Shown here: positions 1 to 8,551 of the stretch, one piece after another
Layout of the letters: each line of letters opens with the position of its first letter
Position numbering within the stretch: position 1 is the first letter of the stretch
Origin: Nitrospira sp.
GTDB lineage: Bacteria; Nitrospirota; Nitrospiria; Nitrospirales; Nitrospiraceae
Assembly (NCBI GenBank): GCA_022226955.1
Contig: CP092079.1
Location: forward strand, 270,766 to 334,765
Direction of reading: 5' to 3'
Length of the DNA stretch: 64,000 bases
Notes under the pieces: model-generated
The model's input: only the letters and a program-made list of their open reading frames with translations
What the model was told of the DNA's origin: nothing
Database searches by the model: none
Program-made: the position numbers and the translations under genes

Positions 1-269
1 ACAAGAAATCGTTAAGAGAGAAAGACTCTAACACAGCGTTTTTATAGGGGTCAAGGGATGGAGTGGGGGAAGTATCGGATGGAAATCAGGGGCTGGTGAC
101 GAGGTGAGTTTGTCGAGGAGGAGTCAGCGCAGGACGGGCTTTGACCATAACTTAGGAAAACGGTATACTTTTCGCCGCACCCACTTCTGCGTGGATGCGG
201 GAGCGGTCTGCTCAGGATGATTCGACTACCTGCGTCGGAGCCGGATCAAAGCGGGTCAATGCTTGATCG

Positions 270-443
270 TTAGCTAGCCGACACTGGTTGGGTATCCCTC
301 GCAGCCAAACTTTTTCTTCGATTATTGGAAATCGTGCGGTCAATGATTGCACCGCAGTTAATGCATTTCCAGGCGTAGAAAATGAGGAAGAAGTCTGAAA
401 ACCGCTCCAGCATCATCAACCCTTTACATTTCGGACATTCCAT
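270..443 (-). CDS. Small zinc-ribbon protein (57 aa)
   Basis: This short reading frame encodes 57 residues beginning MECPKCKGLMMLERFSDFF. It has CPKC at residues 3-6 and CINC at 27-30, two Cys-x2-Cys knuckles that should bind one zinc (or iron) ion. A strong GGAGG Shine-Dalgarno lies 5 nt before the ATG, and the stop is TAA. A hydrophobic stretch (DFFLIFYAW) separates the knuckles. From memory, near-identical orphan proteins are common in Nitrospira genomes, but their function is unknown; a role in nucleic-acid or protein binding would be a guess. It is transcribed divergently from radC. Confidence 0.75.
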   Translation of the reverse strand: MECPKCKGLMMLERFSDFFLIFYAWKCINCGAIIDRTISNNRRKSLAARDTQPVSAS

Positions 444-629
444 CGAATCCTCCCAGGTGGTCTTTGTGAACAGCTACATGTCAACAAAGCAAAAGCTGCA
501 CCAAATTGTCGTATGTCAATATTTCAATGGTTTATCGGTTACGTATTTGTCTCCAGGAGGTAAAACCTACCCTCATGACTCGTGCAAAAAGGTGCATGGC
601 GTCAGATTTTTGTTCAGAGAGGGAGAATC

Positions 630-1328
630 ATGACAACTGATATGCATAAAGGGATCGACCAATGGCCTGCGACTGAACGTCCGAGAGAACGCCTTTTGGC
701 CAAGGGGGCTGAGATCCTCTCGGATGCTCAATTATTGGCAATTCTGTTGAGGACTGGACGTCGAGATTCCTCCGCTGTGCAAGTTGCGATGGAACTGCTC
801 CATCGCGTCGGGGGGCTGGCATCGTTAGCGCGAAGTGGACGTGAAGAGCTGTGCATGATTTCTGGAATCGGCCCGGCAAAAGTTGCCCAGCTGAAGGCCG
901 CGTTTGAATTGGGAAAGCGAGCCATGGCGATTCCTATTTCGACAGGGACAAAGATTTCATCCAGCGCGGATTTGTTCCGGCATTTCCACGCTCTGGTGCG
1001 TGACCTCAAACACGAAATCTTTAAGGTCATTTTGCTCGATGCAAAAAATACGGTCATGAAAGAGGCGACGGTGTCGGAGGGAAGTCTCACCGTGAGTATC
1101 GTGCATCCTCGCGAGGTGTTTGCTCTTGCGGTCCGTGAATCTGCAGCAGGTGTGATCTTTCTGCACAATCATCCCAGCGGCGATCCGACTCCGAGCGCTG
1201 AAGATCGGCGGCTAACGGATCGATTAGTGACAGCCGGCGAAGTGTTGGGGATTCGTGTATTGGACCATGTGGTCATCGGAGACGGTCGATACGTGAGTTT
1301 TGCCGATGAGGGGTGGATTAAGGTATAA
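630..1328 (+). CDS. radC: RadC family JAMM/MPN-domain protein
   Basis: The product is a 232-residue RadC (UPF0758) protein. Residues 10-100 form the helical N-terminal part with a helix-hairpin-helix-like GIGPAKV motif. The C-terminal half is a JAMM metalloprotease-like fold with the full zinc signature: H179, H181, S189 and D192 in H-x-H-x7-S-x2-D spacing, and an upstream candidate Glu150. The ATG at 630 is chosen because GGGAG sits just upstream; an in-frame GTG at 582 would add 16 unlikely residues. Despite its name, RadC has no proven role in DNA repair, and the biochemical function is unsettled. Confidence 0.9.
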   Translation: MTTDMHKGIDQWPATERPRERLLAKGAEILSDAQLLAILLRTGRRDSSAVQVAMELLHRVGGLASLARSGREELCMISGIGPAKVAQLKAAFELGKRAMAIPISTGTKISSSADLFRHFHALVRDLKHEIFKVILLDAKNTVMKEATVSEGSLTVSIVHPREVFALAVRESAAGVIFLHNHPSGDPTPSAEDRRLTDRLVTAGEVLGIRVLDHVVIGDGRYVSFADEGWIKV

Positions 1329-1432
1329 GAGTGTTGTTACGCAATCTTGACGAGAGTGCATATAAGCGGGACGACAAATGAGGAGGTCGATGGTCTAACA
1401 ATCGTTGTGTCGATCGAAAAGGAGGGCCTGCC

Positions 1433-3535
1433 ATGGATGAGATTCGTCTCCAGCCAGTCAGGAATATTGCGTTGCTGTCCAACGCCGGCGCAGGCAAGAC
1501 ATCCCTCACTGAGGCCCTGCTATATGTCGGCGGCGCGATTCCAACTCTCGGTTCCGTACTCCACGGTACGACCGTTTCCGATTTCGAACCAGAAGAACTC
1601 CACCATCACTGTTCTACCAGCACCAGCCTCCTCCAGTTCACATGGAACCAGACGGCGATCACGCTCGTCGATTCTCCCGGCGCGTCGAGCTTACTGGGTG
1701 AATCGCTGGCAGCGTTGCGGGCTGTCGATGCCGTCATCATTGTCCTCACTCCTGATGCCGGAATCCGGACAGAACTAGCTCGTCTCTGGAATAGAGTGAA
1801 GGAGTTGGAGCTGCCCTGCCTCGTGTTTGTGAATGGAATGGATAAGGAAGGTGCTTCGCTGGACGCAGCCCTGGATGTCTGCCGGACCCAGCTTGAGTGT
1901 ACACCGATCCCTGTGACACTGCCTGTACAGGCCGGTTCCACCTTTGGTTCCGTGATTGATGTCCTCGATGAAACTCTCATTCGGTCAGAGGCTTCCTCTT
2001 CCAAGGTTGAGCGAGTTGCCGTTCCAACTGAAATGGCGCAGGCACTCAAAGATGCGCGGAAGCAGTTGATCGAAGCCGTCGCTGAGAGCGATGAGGACCT
2101 GTTGAATCGTTATCTGGAACAGGGCGACTTAGACAGAGATCAACTCGTGAAAGGATTGCGACACGACATCCTGACCAGGCAGCTTCTCCCCCTGTATGCT
2201 GGTTCGGCACTACACCATGTCGGGATATGGTCGTTGCTCAACGCGATTGTCACGCTCTTGCCGTCGCCCGCAGAACGAATGGCCGCTCATCCGGCGGAAG
2301 GGTGTCATCCGGAAACCGAACAGCCCTGTGAACGGAAGGGGAGTATGGAGGAGCCGTTTTCCGGCCTTGTTTTTAAGACGATCATCGATCCGTTTGTTGG
2401 GAGACTGTCCTATTGCCGAGTCTTGTCAGGGGCGATCCATGCCGACTCGACGGTTCTCAACGGAACGAGGCATGTCCGTGAGAAGCTCGGTCATTTCTAT
2501 ACGATATTGGGCAAGAAGCATGTGGCGGTCAGTTCGGCACAGGCAGGGGAGATTGTGGCGATTGGAAAGCTCAAGGATACACAGACCGGCGATACGCTCT
2601 GTCACGATAGCGCGCCGATCTGCTATCCGGCGCTTGCGTTGCCTCGGCCGGTGTTGTCGTTTGCCATTGAGGCTAAATCCAAGTCGGAGATCGACAAGGT
2701 CAGCCTTGGTTTGCATAAATTGATTGAGGAAGATCCGACGCTGGAGTTTGTCCGCAATCAGGAAACCAAAGACATGGTGCTCAGCGGAATGGGACAGCTC
2801 CATCTCGATCTGGCGCTGGAAAAGCTCCGCCGGAAATTTGGAGCGGAAGTCACACTGCATACGCCCAAAGTACCGTATCGGGAGACGATCAAAACGACGT
2901 CGCAGGCGCAGGGGAAGTATAAGAAGCAAACCGGTGGGCATGGCCAATTTGGCGATTGCTGGCTGGAAATCTCGCCTCTTGAGAGAGGGAATGGATTTGT
3001 ATTTGAGCATCGTGTGGTCGGAGGAGCGATCCCGCGCAACTTCATTCCGGCGGTTGAGAAGGGAGTCGTGGAGGCGATGCAGGAGGGTGGGCTGAGCGGA
3101 TTTCCCGTTGTGGATGTGCGCGTGGCGGTCTATGACGGCTCGTTCCACACGGTCGATTCATCCGAGATGGCCTTCAAAATCGCCGGATCGATGGCTTTCA
3201 AAAAAGCGATGGAAGCGGGGCATCCCGTTCTTCTCGAACCGCTGATGCTAGTTGCGATCGAAGCTCCCACCGATACCGTCGGAGCGGTCATGGGGGATAT
3301 TAACGCGCGGCGGGGGCGCATCGTCTCGGTCAACGCCGACGATCATGCCGAACAAATCAACGCCCTGGTGCCGCTCGCGGAATTACTGAAGTATGCGCCG
3401 GCGTTGAATGCCATGACTGGCGGGCGTGGCAGCTACGCGATGGAGTTTGCCCGTTACGAGGAAGTGCCGCGCGACCTGGCGGGGAAGGTCATCGAGGAGC
3501 ATAAAATTGAGCGGCATGCGGTCGCTGCGCATTGA
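1433..3535 (+). CDS. EF-G-like translational GTPase paralogue
   Basis: The 700-residue protein has the domain layout of elongation factor G: GTPase (1-270), domain II (about 300-390), then domains III-V to the C-terminus (TGGHGQFGDCWLEI is a recognisable domain IV stretch). The start follows a clear AGGAGGG. The P-loop is intact (SNAGAGKT, 16-23), but the G3 motif is DSPGA (80-84), so the catalytic His after DTPG is missing, and the G4 motif is NGMD (134-137) instead of NKxD. This fits the EF-G-like/EF-G2 paralogues rather than the main fusA. It may act in ribosome recycling or stress, or have weak GTPase activity; function is not proven. Confidence 0.85.
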   Translation: MDEIRLQPVRNIALLSNAGAGKTSLTEALLYVGGAIPTLGSVLHGTTVSDFEPEELHHHCSTSTSLLQFTWNQTAITLVDSPGASSLLGESLAALRAVDAVIIVLTPDAGIRTELARLWNRVKELELPCLVFVNGMDKEGASLDAALDVCRTQLECTPIPVTLPVQAGSTFGSVIDVLDETLIRSEASSSKVERVAVPTEMAQALKDARKQLIEAVAESDEDLLNRYLEQGDLDRDQLVKGLRHDILTRQLLPLYAGSALHHVGIWSLLNAIVTLLPSPAERMAAHPAEGCHPETEQPCERKGSMEEPFSGLVFKTIIDPFVGRLSYCRVLSGAIHADSTVLNGTRHVREKLGHFYTILGKKHVAVSSAQAGEIVAIGKLKDTQTGDTLCHDSAPICYPALALPRPVLSFAIEAKSKSEIDKVSLGLHKLIEEDPTLEFVRNQETKDMVLSGMGQLHLDLALEKLRRKFGAEVTLHTPKVPYRETIKTTSQAQGKYKKQTGGHGQFGDCWLEISPLERGNGFVFEHRVVGGAIPRNFIPAVEKGVVEAMQEGGLSGFPVVDVRVAVYDGSFHTVDSSEMAFKIAGSMAFKKAMEAGHPVLLEPLMLVAIEAPTDTVGAVMGDINARRGRIVSVNADDHAEQINALVPLAELLKYAPALNAMTGGRGSYAMEFARYEEVPRDLAGKVIEEHKIERHAVAAH

Positions 3536-3541
3536 AGCCGC

Positions 3542-4918
3542 TCAGTCGGTGGATTTGAGGACGACGTAAAAAGCCCGGTTCTCACGCAGCACGCGGAGCA
3601 GCACGGTGTCGCCGCGCCGAACTTTTCCGATGGCCGCAGTGAACTCGCCGACCGTGGCGACATCGGCGCGGTTGACCTCCTTGATCAAGTCTCCTTCGCG
3701 AAGACCTTCCGCGTGGGCCAGGCTGCCTGGATCAACTTTCGTGATCAGGACGCCGCGCGCTTCACGGAGTTTGAATTTTTCCGCCAGTGCGGTTGAGAGA
3801 TCCTGAAGGTCCAGGCCGAGTTTCACCTCGGTTCGGGATTGGGGCAGTGAGGCGGCGACAGCTGTGTCCCGCCGCTCGCTCAACGGCACCGTGAGTATCT
3901 GCCTGGTGAAATCTCGGACAACTTCAATTTTCGGGGCCGCGCCGGGCGGGAGCGCTCCGATCAAACGGGACAGTTTGTTCGGAGAGTCCACCACGCTGCC
4001 GTCGATCGTGAGAATAATGTCGCCTGGCTTGATGCCGGCTTCGGCGGCAGGATCTTTCTCAAAGACTTCATTGACCAGCACGCCTTCGCCTTCGGCCACC
4101 CCGAATTTTTTCGCCAGCTCGGGTGTCAATGGCTGGATGCCGACTCCCAGCCACCCACGCACGACTTTGCCGCGCGCGATGAGCTGCTGAATAATCTGTT
4201 TCGTCATATTCGAGGGAATGGCAAATCCGATTCCCTGCGCAAAGTTGATGATTGCCGTATTGATGCCGATGACCTCTCCGCGCAGATTGAAGAGCGGCCC
4301 GCCGGAATTTCCAGGATTGATCGAGGCATCGGTTTGAATAAAGTTTTCGTAGCGGGACAGGTTAATGTTTTCCCGTCCGATCCCGCTCACCACGCCAAGA
4401 GTGACCGTCCGGTCGAGGCCGAAGGGGTTCCCCACCGCGAGCACCCATTGCCCGACGCGCACGGTGCTGGAATCGCCAAAGCGGGCAGCAGGCAGCGCGC
4501 GATCCGCCGTGACTTTCAGGAGCGCCAGGTCGGTGTCTGGGTCTTTGCCGACCACCTGGGCGATCAGTTTCGTTTTGTCGGATAAGCGCACCTCGACTTC
4601 AAGCGCATCGCCGATGACATGGTTATTCGTGACGATATGCCCATCGGTATCCACAATCAGGCCGGACCCGGACCCCGATGCGCTGGGCGTGCGGTCTGCG
4701 CCAGACTCACGCGGCCGGTTCAGGCTGGAAATGGGAAACAGGTTTACGACGGACGGCTTGGCCTGTTCCGCCAGATCGGTAATGACGGTTTGAATTTCTT
4801 CGAGCATCCGGATTCCCGGCGAGTCCACGACCGCTGCCGTTGCGAGGGGGTTGACCCCAAAAAGGAGAAGCGAGAAAAGAATCGCCGTGGTCCGCAGATA
4901 TCGATAGGCATACATCAT
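3542..4918 (-). CDS. HtrA/DegP-family periplasmic serine protease
   Basis: The 458-residue protein starts with a hydrophobic signal segment (about 10-29), so it is exported. The trypsin-like domain carries the catalytic triad H100 (TNNHV), D130 (DTDLALLK) and S205 (NPGNSGGPLF). Two PDZ domains follow (about 245-335 and 355-450). The protease and chaperone role in periplasmic protein quality control is established for the family. The gene is convergent with the EF-G-like gene, with only 6 bp between the stops. Two adjacent ATGs exist at the start; the first is used. Confidence 0.93.
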   Translation of the reverse strand: MMYAYRYLRTTAILFSLLLFGVNPLATAAVVDSPGIRMLEEIQTVITDLAEQAKPSVVNLFPISSLNRPRESGADRTPSASGSGSGLIVDTDGHIVTNNHVIGDALEVEVRLSDKTKLIAQVVGKDPDTDLALLKVTADRALPAARFGDSSTVRVGQWVLAVGNPFGLDRTVTLGVVSGIGRENINLSRYENFIQTDASINPGNSGGPLFNLRGEVIGINTAIINFAQGIGFAIPSNMTKQIIQQLIARGKVVRGWLGVGIQPLTPELAKKFGVAEGEGVLVNEVFEKDPAAEAGIKPGDIILTIDGSVVDSPNKLSRLIGALPPGAAPKIEVVRDFTRQILTVPLSERRDTAVAASLPQSRTEVKLGLDLQDLSTALAEKFKLREARGVLITKVDPGSLAHAEGLREGDLIKEVNRADVATVGEFTAAIGKVRRGDTVLLRVLRENRAFYVVLKSTD

Positions 4919-4958
4919 AGATCCATTCTACCGGATGACCGAGGCCTCTGCCTATGGG

Positions 4959-5606
4959 CTAGGCGGATTGGGTTGCTGAGGGTACGGAGTGACGGCGGCG
5001 AGTCAGCCAGACCGAGAGACGATCCAGTTCAGTCTGTCCGCCTATCAGGACGACAATGTCGCCTGCATGAAACGTGAGAGTCTCAGCAGGCTCCAAAAGA
5101 AAGGGCCCGCGCATGACCGTGGCGATGTGAATGGACGAGGAACGCGGAACATCGCCGATGCGTTGTCCGACCGCGGCTGAGCCATGCGGGATCGCAACCC
5201 GGTCGATGCCGGACGCACGGTGGCTGAGATCCTGCTGTAGACGGAGGAGATCGTCGTGAATCGTTTCCAGCTTCAGCTGTCTGATCTGCACGTCGAGCGC
5301 GGCCAGCGACTGCTTGAGAGCCTGAATGCGAGCGGTGGCCCCGGTGACGACGCGGTCCACTTCGGAGAGGTCAGGGTCGAGCGCGCGGCGCTCGGCGGGG
5401 CGGCGGGCAATCTGGTTGACGATCTGATGGCCAAGGTCCTGACTGACGGCGTCGATTCGCTCCAGCACGCTCGAAGCCTGCCAATGAAGACGGAGGATCT
5501 GAACCTTGCGATTCACGCGCTCCGCAATCGAGACAACCGCTTCATGAAGCGCGGTGCTTGTAACGGAGAGTTCTTTTTGCAGACGGCTGAGGAAATCTAA
5601 ACGCAT
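4959..5606 (-). CDS. TrkA_C (RCK_C) domain protein with coiled coil
   Basis: The 215-residue protein has a heptad-rich helical N-terminal part (about 1-130) and a C-terminal RCK_C/TrkA_C domain (about 135-205, with the typical hydrophobic run GDIVVLIGG). TrkA_C domains bind ligands and usually regulate potassium channels or other transporters, but no transport domain or nucleotide-binding Rossmann domain is present here. It lies 40 bp upstream of htrA on the same strand, so the two may be co-transcribed. A cytosolic regulatory or sensor role for envelope ion balance is an inference. Confidence 0.7.
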   Translation of the reverse strand: MRLDFLSRLQKELSVTSTALHEAVVSIAERVNRKVQILRLHWQASSVLERIDAVSQDLGHQIVNQIARRPAERRALDPDLSEVDRVVTGATARIQALKQSLAALDVQIRQLKLETIHDDLLRLQQDLSHRASGIDRVAIPHGSAAVGQRIGDVPRSSSIHIATVMRGPFLLEPAETLTFHAGDIVVLIGGQTELDRLSVWLTRRRHSVPSATQSA

Positions 5607-5987
5607 AAGTCTTACTGAATAGCAATGTCCGATAAGATTGATTATGTCAAATTAATCGTTCAGGCGAAGAAGGATTCGAATCTCTTGTTCTGTCTGTGGA
5701 AGTAATTTTCTTTACCATTTTGAAGTAAGTTGGCTGACAGTTCTCATGTTTCAACGCGTGAACGCGTGTGTAATTGGATGCGCCACCCATAGCCCTTTCA
5801 CGCGATAACATGCGAAGCAATGTCCGGCATAATTCTATGCGCTGCGCCGGGGTTAGTCTATACCTTCCCCTTAGCACAGTTCGCCAAGCCAGTTGCCTCA
5901 TTGCAGAACAAGATCATTGCAGAACAAGATCATTGCCCACATTTCTACCGGCGGTTGAAGCAGGCGGAGCCGCGGAGGCACTGTGTG
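5607..5987. other. Non-coding stretch with a 16-bp tandem duplication
   Basis: I see no convincing gene in these 381 bases. The only clear structure is a direct 16-bp duplication (cattgcagaacaagat at 5899-5914 and 5915-5930, with a further six matching bases). It borders the RHS remnant and the left 18-bp inverted repeat, so it is probably part of a decayed mobile or RHS locus. Confidence 0.5.
5899..5930. repeat. Perfect tandem duplication of 16 bp
   Basis: The unit cattgcagaacaagat is present twice head to tail with no mismatch and is followed by a partial third copy (cattgc, 5931-5936). It looks like a recent replication-slippage duplication in unconstrained sequence. Confidence 0.85.
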
Positions 5988-6005
5988 ATTGCAAGACCTG
6001 ACCCC
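5988..6005 (+). repeat. Left arm of perfect 18-bp inverted repeat
   Basis: attgcaagacctgacccc here is the exact reverse complement of 6960-6977. The two arms enclose about 0.95 kb of AT-rich DNA holding an RHS 5' fragment, a small membrane-protein gene and an ORF fragment. The coding traces of both fragments run into these arms. They could be the ends of a decayed mobile element or scars of two insertions; no target duplication was verified. Confidence 0.8.
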
Positions 6006-6228
6006 AGTAGATGACCCAGTATTGCGTGCGATGGAGAGCAGATTGCCGACCGCATCGTAGCTATAGGTCGCTACATGCCCCTGTCCGTCGATCACCTGCG
6101 ACAACCCGGCCCAGGTCGTCGTAGATGTAGGTGGCTTGGTCCGCAATCGTGAACGCCGGCACCCATGCACCGAGTAGCAGCGCACACATCAGAACCGTCA
6201 GCACTTTAGAGATCGCCATCTGCTTCAT
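5988..6228 (-). pseudogene. 5' remnant of an RHS/YD-repeat protein, frameshifted
   Basis: An ATG at 6228 opens a signal peptide (MKQMAISKVLTVLMCALLLG...) followed by the YD-repeat motif YIYDDLGR. The frame then breaks: one extra base in the ccc run near 6105-6107 must be removed to continue into LSQVIDGQGHVATYSYDAVG, a second YD repeat. The trace ends in the left inverted repeat. RHS proteins are very large secreted or surface proteins, often toxin carriers; only about 70 codons remain, so this is a dead fragment. The frameshift could be a sequencing error, but the truncation is not. Confidence 0.8.
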
Positions 6229-6327
6229 CACAGGTCTTTCATCGAGACATTCTACGTGGCCTGTATCGACCATTAAAAAAAGACTCTCGACCCCTTAGAT
6301 CCCTATTTCCTCTTCTTGAACATAGGA

Positions 6328-6708
6328 TCACTCCGTTTGTTCTCCTTTGATTGACACAACTTTCTGCCCATCCGTGGTGACATATGCCTCTGTCACATTC
6401 CACGAGTTAGCCGTGCGTTTCATCCGCACATCCAATACTGCTTCACTTTTTCTGCCTTTCAGCTCAAATACAAAACTAGCTTCACCGCCACTTCCTACAT
6501 AGTTAACATCAAATCCGCTCCAAAACTTCCAGTTCACTTCCGAAACTGGTCCAATAAATTCGAGAACGTCCGAGTTAGACTTCGCAAATTGCTCAGCTCT
6601 CTGGTATGCGTCGCTTTGTACGGTAAAAAAGCGTAATCCCCAGAAAAGCGCAGTGACCATAACCACAATAATAAATACGTCTCGCTTTTTAATGCTAAAG
6701 AACCTCAA
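6328..6708 (-). CDS. Small membrane-anchored protein, Coa1/Tim21-like fold (tentative)
   Basis: The product is 126 residues. One transmembrane helix (about 10-28, VFIIVVMVTALFWGLRFF) is followed by an extracytoplasmic domain with a GSGGEASFVFELKG stretch that resembles the cytochrome-oxidase-assembly Coa1 family found in many bacteria. The start is a TTG preceded by AAGGAG at a 9-nt spacing. Base composition is clearly lower in GC than in surrounding genes, suggesting acquisition. It lies between RHS fragments inside the inverted-repeat island; an immunity-like role for a lost RHS toxin is possible but unproven. Confidence 0.55.
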   Translation of the reverse strand: MRFFSIKKRDVFIIVVMVTALFWGLRFFTVQSDAYQRAEQFAKSNSDVLEFIGPVSEVNWKFWSGFDVNYVGSGGEASFVFELKGRKSEAVLDVRMKRTANSWNVTEAYVTTDGQKVVSIKGEQTE

Positions 6709-6729
6709 AATAGTAATCTCCTTACTGCA

Positions 6730-6951
6730 TCACTTACATTTTCTTCCGCCCCCGAAGATTGTGATTTGCACACCAGCACTACCAGTCGCATTTATCCCAG
6801 AAATTGCTCCCCTAAGGCCGGCCCGCGTTTTAGGACCTTGTACATAAGGATCCGTTCCAAATTTACTGATATTTATTCTAATATTGGTGTTCCCGCCTGC
6901 ATATATATAACCTGCATTAAAGTCCAACACTGAATCGGGGTCACAACACAA
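6730..6951 (-). pseudogene. ORF fragment, possible RHS C-terminal tip
   Basis: The 73-codon open frame (TTG start) has no upstream start of its own: in frame it is closed by a TGA within the right inverted repeat. The sequence is Gly/Asn-rich (AGYIYAGGNTNIRINI...) and ends in GGGRKCK. I read it as the orphaned 3' end of a larger surface or RHS-type gene. It directly precedes the 126-aa membrane protein, the position where an immunity gene would lie. AT-rich codon use sets it apart from its neighbours. Confidence 0.4.
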
Positions 6952-6959
6952 TCTGAATG

Positions 6960-6977
6960 GGGGTCAGGTCTTGCAAT
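6960..6977 (-). repeat. Right arm of perfect 18-bp inverted repeat
   Basis: ggggtcaggtcttgcaat is the reverse complement of 5988-6005. It marks the abrupt edge of the AT-rich island; the native GC-rich antiporter gene ends 58 bp further on. Confidence 0.8.
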
Positions 6978-7034
6978 TGGACATTGGTGCCGTCGTTGCG
7001 GGTCATGCCTGTTGCATGATCGGAGTCTGCGCGA

Positions 7035-8279
7035 TCAATGTGCGGGTTCTGTACGGCCAGAGGGTTGCAACAGGCGGCCGATGGTCAAACCTTGCACCAG
7101 GATTGAAAAGACGACGATGATGTAGGTCATCGTAATGATGGCGTCGCGGTAGGAAGACGGCGGGAGCGAGAGCGCCATGGCGACGGAAATGCCGCCTCGC
7201 AGGCCGCCCCAGGTGAGGATCAAGGTGGCGCGGTCGGTGAATTCCTGGAAAAGACGGAAGAGCTGGACTGGAAGGCTCACGCTGATAAAGCGCGCCAGTA
7301 AGACCAAGGGGATGGCCAGCAACCCGGCCGTCAGGTATTCGGACCTGAAATCCAGTGCCAACACTTCGAGCCCGATCAGTACGAAGAGGACCGCGTTCAA
7401 TAGTTCGTCGATGAGTTCCCAAAATGTATCGAGATATTCCCTGGTCGTTTCTGACATGGCGAAGTGGCGTCCGTGATTGCCGATCAGCAAGCCGGCGACC
7501 ACCATGGCGATAGGCCCTGAGGTGTGCATGGCATTGGCTAAGGCATAGCCGCCCATGACCAGCGCGAGCGTGATGAGAATTTCGACATGATGTTGATCGA
7601 TTGATCGCAACATCCGATAGGCCAGGTAGCCGGTGGCCAGCCCAACCAACGCCCCACCGACAGCTTCCTGGAAAAACAGCATCGCGACGACTCCGGGAGT
7701 AGCTTTCCCTGTCTCGGCGACACCCAGGAGAACCAGAAACACAGCGACGCCTACCCCATCGTTGAACAGCGACTCACCGGCAATTTTAATCTCCAGCTGC
7801 TTCGGCGCGCGGACTTTCTTGAGGATGCTCAGCACCGCGATCGGGTCTGTCGGCGAGATCAGCGCGCCGAACAAAAAACAGCCGATCAGCGGGATTGGAT
7901 AGCCGATCCATCCGAGCATCAGATAAACGGACAGCCCGACTAAGGCGGTTGAGACGAGGACGCCGAAGCAGGCCAGCGTGCCGATGAACCATTTTTGTTC
8001 CAGCAAGTCTTCCAGGTTGATGTGGAGCGCGCCGGCGAACAGGAGCAGCCCGAGCATGCCGTGCAACAGCGTCTCGTCGAAGTCGATGCTGCGGACAAAA
8101 CTTTGGGCCGCGACGTCGACGCCGATCCCCAGCTTGCCCAAGAGCAACAGTCCGAGCGACATGGCCAGCGCGATCGCCATCAGCCCGATCGTCAAGGGCA
8201 GCTTGATGTAGCGATGGTTGAGATAGCTGAATGCGGCGGAGAGGCAGACAAGGATGGTGATGGTTTCAATCAGTGTCAT
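7035..8279 (-). CDS. CPA1-family Na+/H+ antiporter
   Basis: The 414-residue inner-membrane protein has about 12 hydrophobic helices and the motifs of the NhaP/CPA1 family, including SPTDP and FNDG, which carry the ion-translocating aspartates. It exchanges Na+ (or K+) for protons and helps pH and sodium homeostasis. The ATG at 8279 is preferred because it starts directly before the first helix; an upstream TTG would add 37 polar residues. No long cytosolic C-terminal regulatory domain is present. It ends next to the RHS scar and is divergent from mscS. Confidence 0.9.
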   Translation of the reverse strand: MTLIETITILVCLSAAFSYLNHRYIKLPLTIGLMAIALAMSLGLLLLGKLGIGVDVAAQSFVRSIDFDETLLHGMLGLLLFAGALHINLEDLLEQKWFIGTLACFGVLVSTALVGLSVYLMLGWIGYPIPLIGCFLFGALISPTDPIAVLSILKKVRAPKQLEIKIAGESLFNDGVGVAVFLVLLGVAETGKATPGVVAMLFFQEAVGGALVGLATGYLAYRMLRSIDQHHVEILITLALVMGGYALANAMHTSGPIAMVVAGLLIGNHGRHFAMSETTREYLDTFWELIDELLNAVLFVLIGLEVLALDFRSEYLTAGLLAIPLVLLARFISVSLPVQLFRLFQEFTDRATLILTWGGLRGGISVAMALSLPPSSYRDAIITMTYIIVVFSILVQGLTIGRLLQPSGRTEPAH

Positions 8280-8457
8280 AGATATAGCTACGGGTGTTCT
8301 GGTGATGGCGTTTGTTAATGGCTGTGGACGTGAATCGCGAGGGGGCAAATCATCGGGCGGAATTATGCGTGAGTCATCTTCCCTATGCAACCCATAAAGT
8401 GGCGCGGCTCATGAGTCAATGCGAGTGACACGCGAGTCGATGGGCGGCGCGCGGGAT

Positions 8458-8492
8458 ATGGCATCGCGCCATGGACTGTGGCACACTGTGCC
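8458..8492. promoter_or_regulatory. Two adjacent palindromes in the antiporter/MscS intergenic region
   Basis: ATGGC-atcgc-GCCAT (8458-8472) is followed by the 13-bp palindrome GGCACA-c-TGTGCC (8480-8492). They lie 60-94 bp before the MscS start. They could be regulator binding sites or a structured leader; no -10/-35 pair was convincing. Confidence 0.3.
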
Positions 8493-8551
8493 GGCGTTGG
8501 CTTCGGTCGGGAAGCAAACATCTGAACTGCAAGGAAGGTGAGAAGGCTGCT

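Noticed and set aside
382..633. 83-codon plus-strand frame before radC
   Set aside because: It overlaps the zinc-ribbon gene and the radC start, lacks a ribosome site and has no recognisable sequence.
5668..5690. tRNA-like TTCGAAT T-loop motif near an integration-like scar
   Set aside because: The flanking bases do not form a T-stem and no acceptor or anticodon arm could be drawn.
8479..8493. TGGCACACTGTGCCG as a sigma54 promoter before mscS
   Set aside because: The GC doublet is out of register with the required spacing; the site is better explained as a palindrome.
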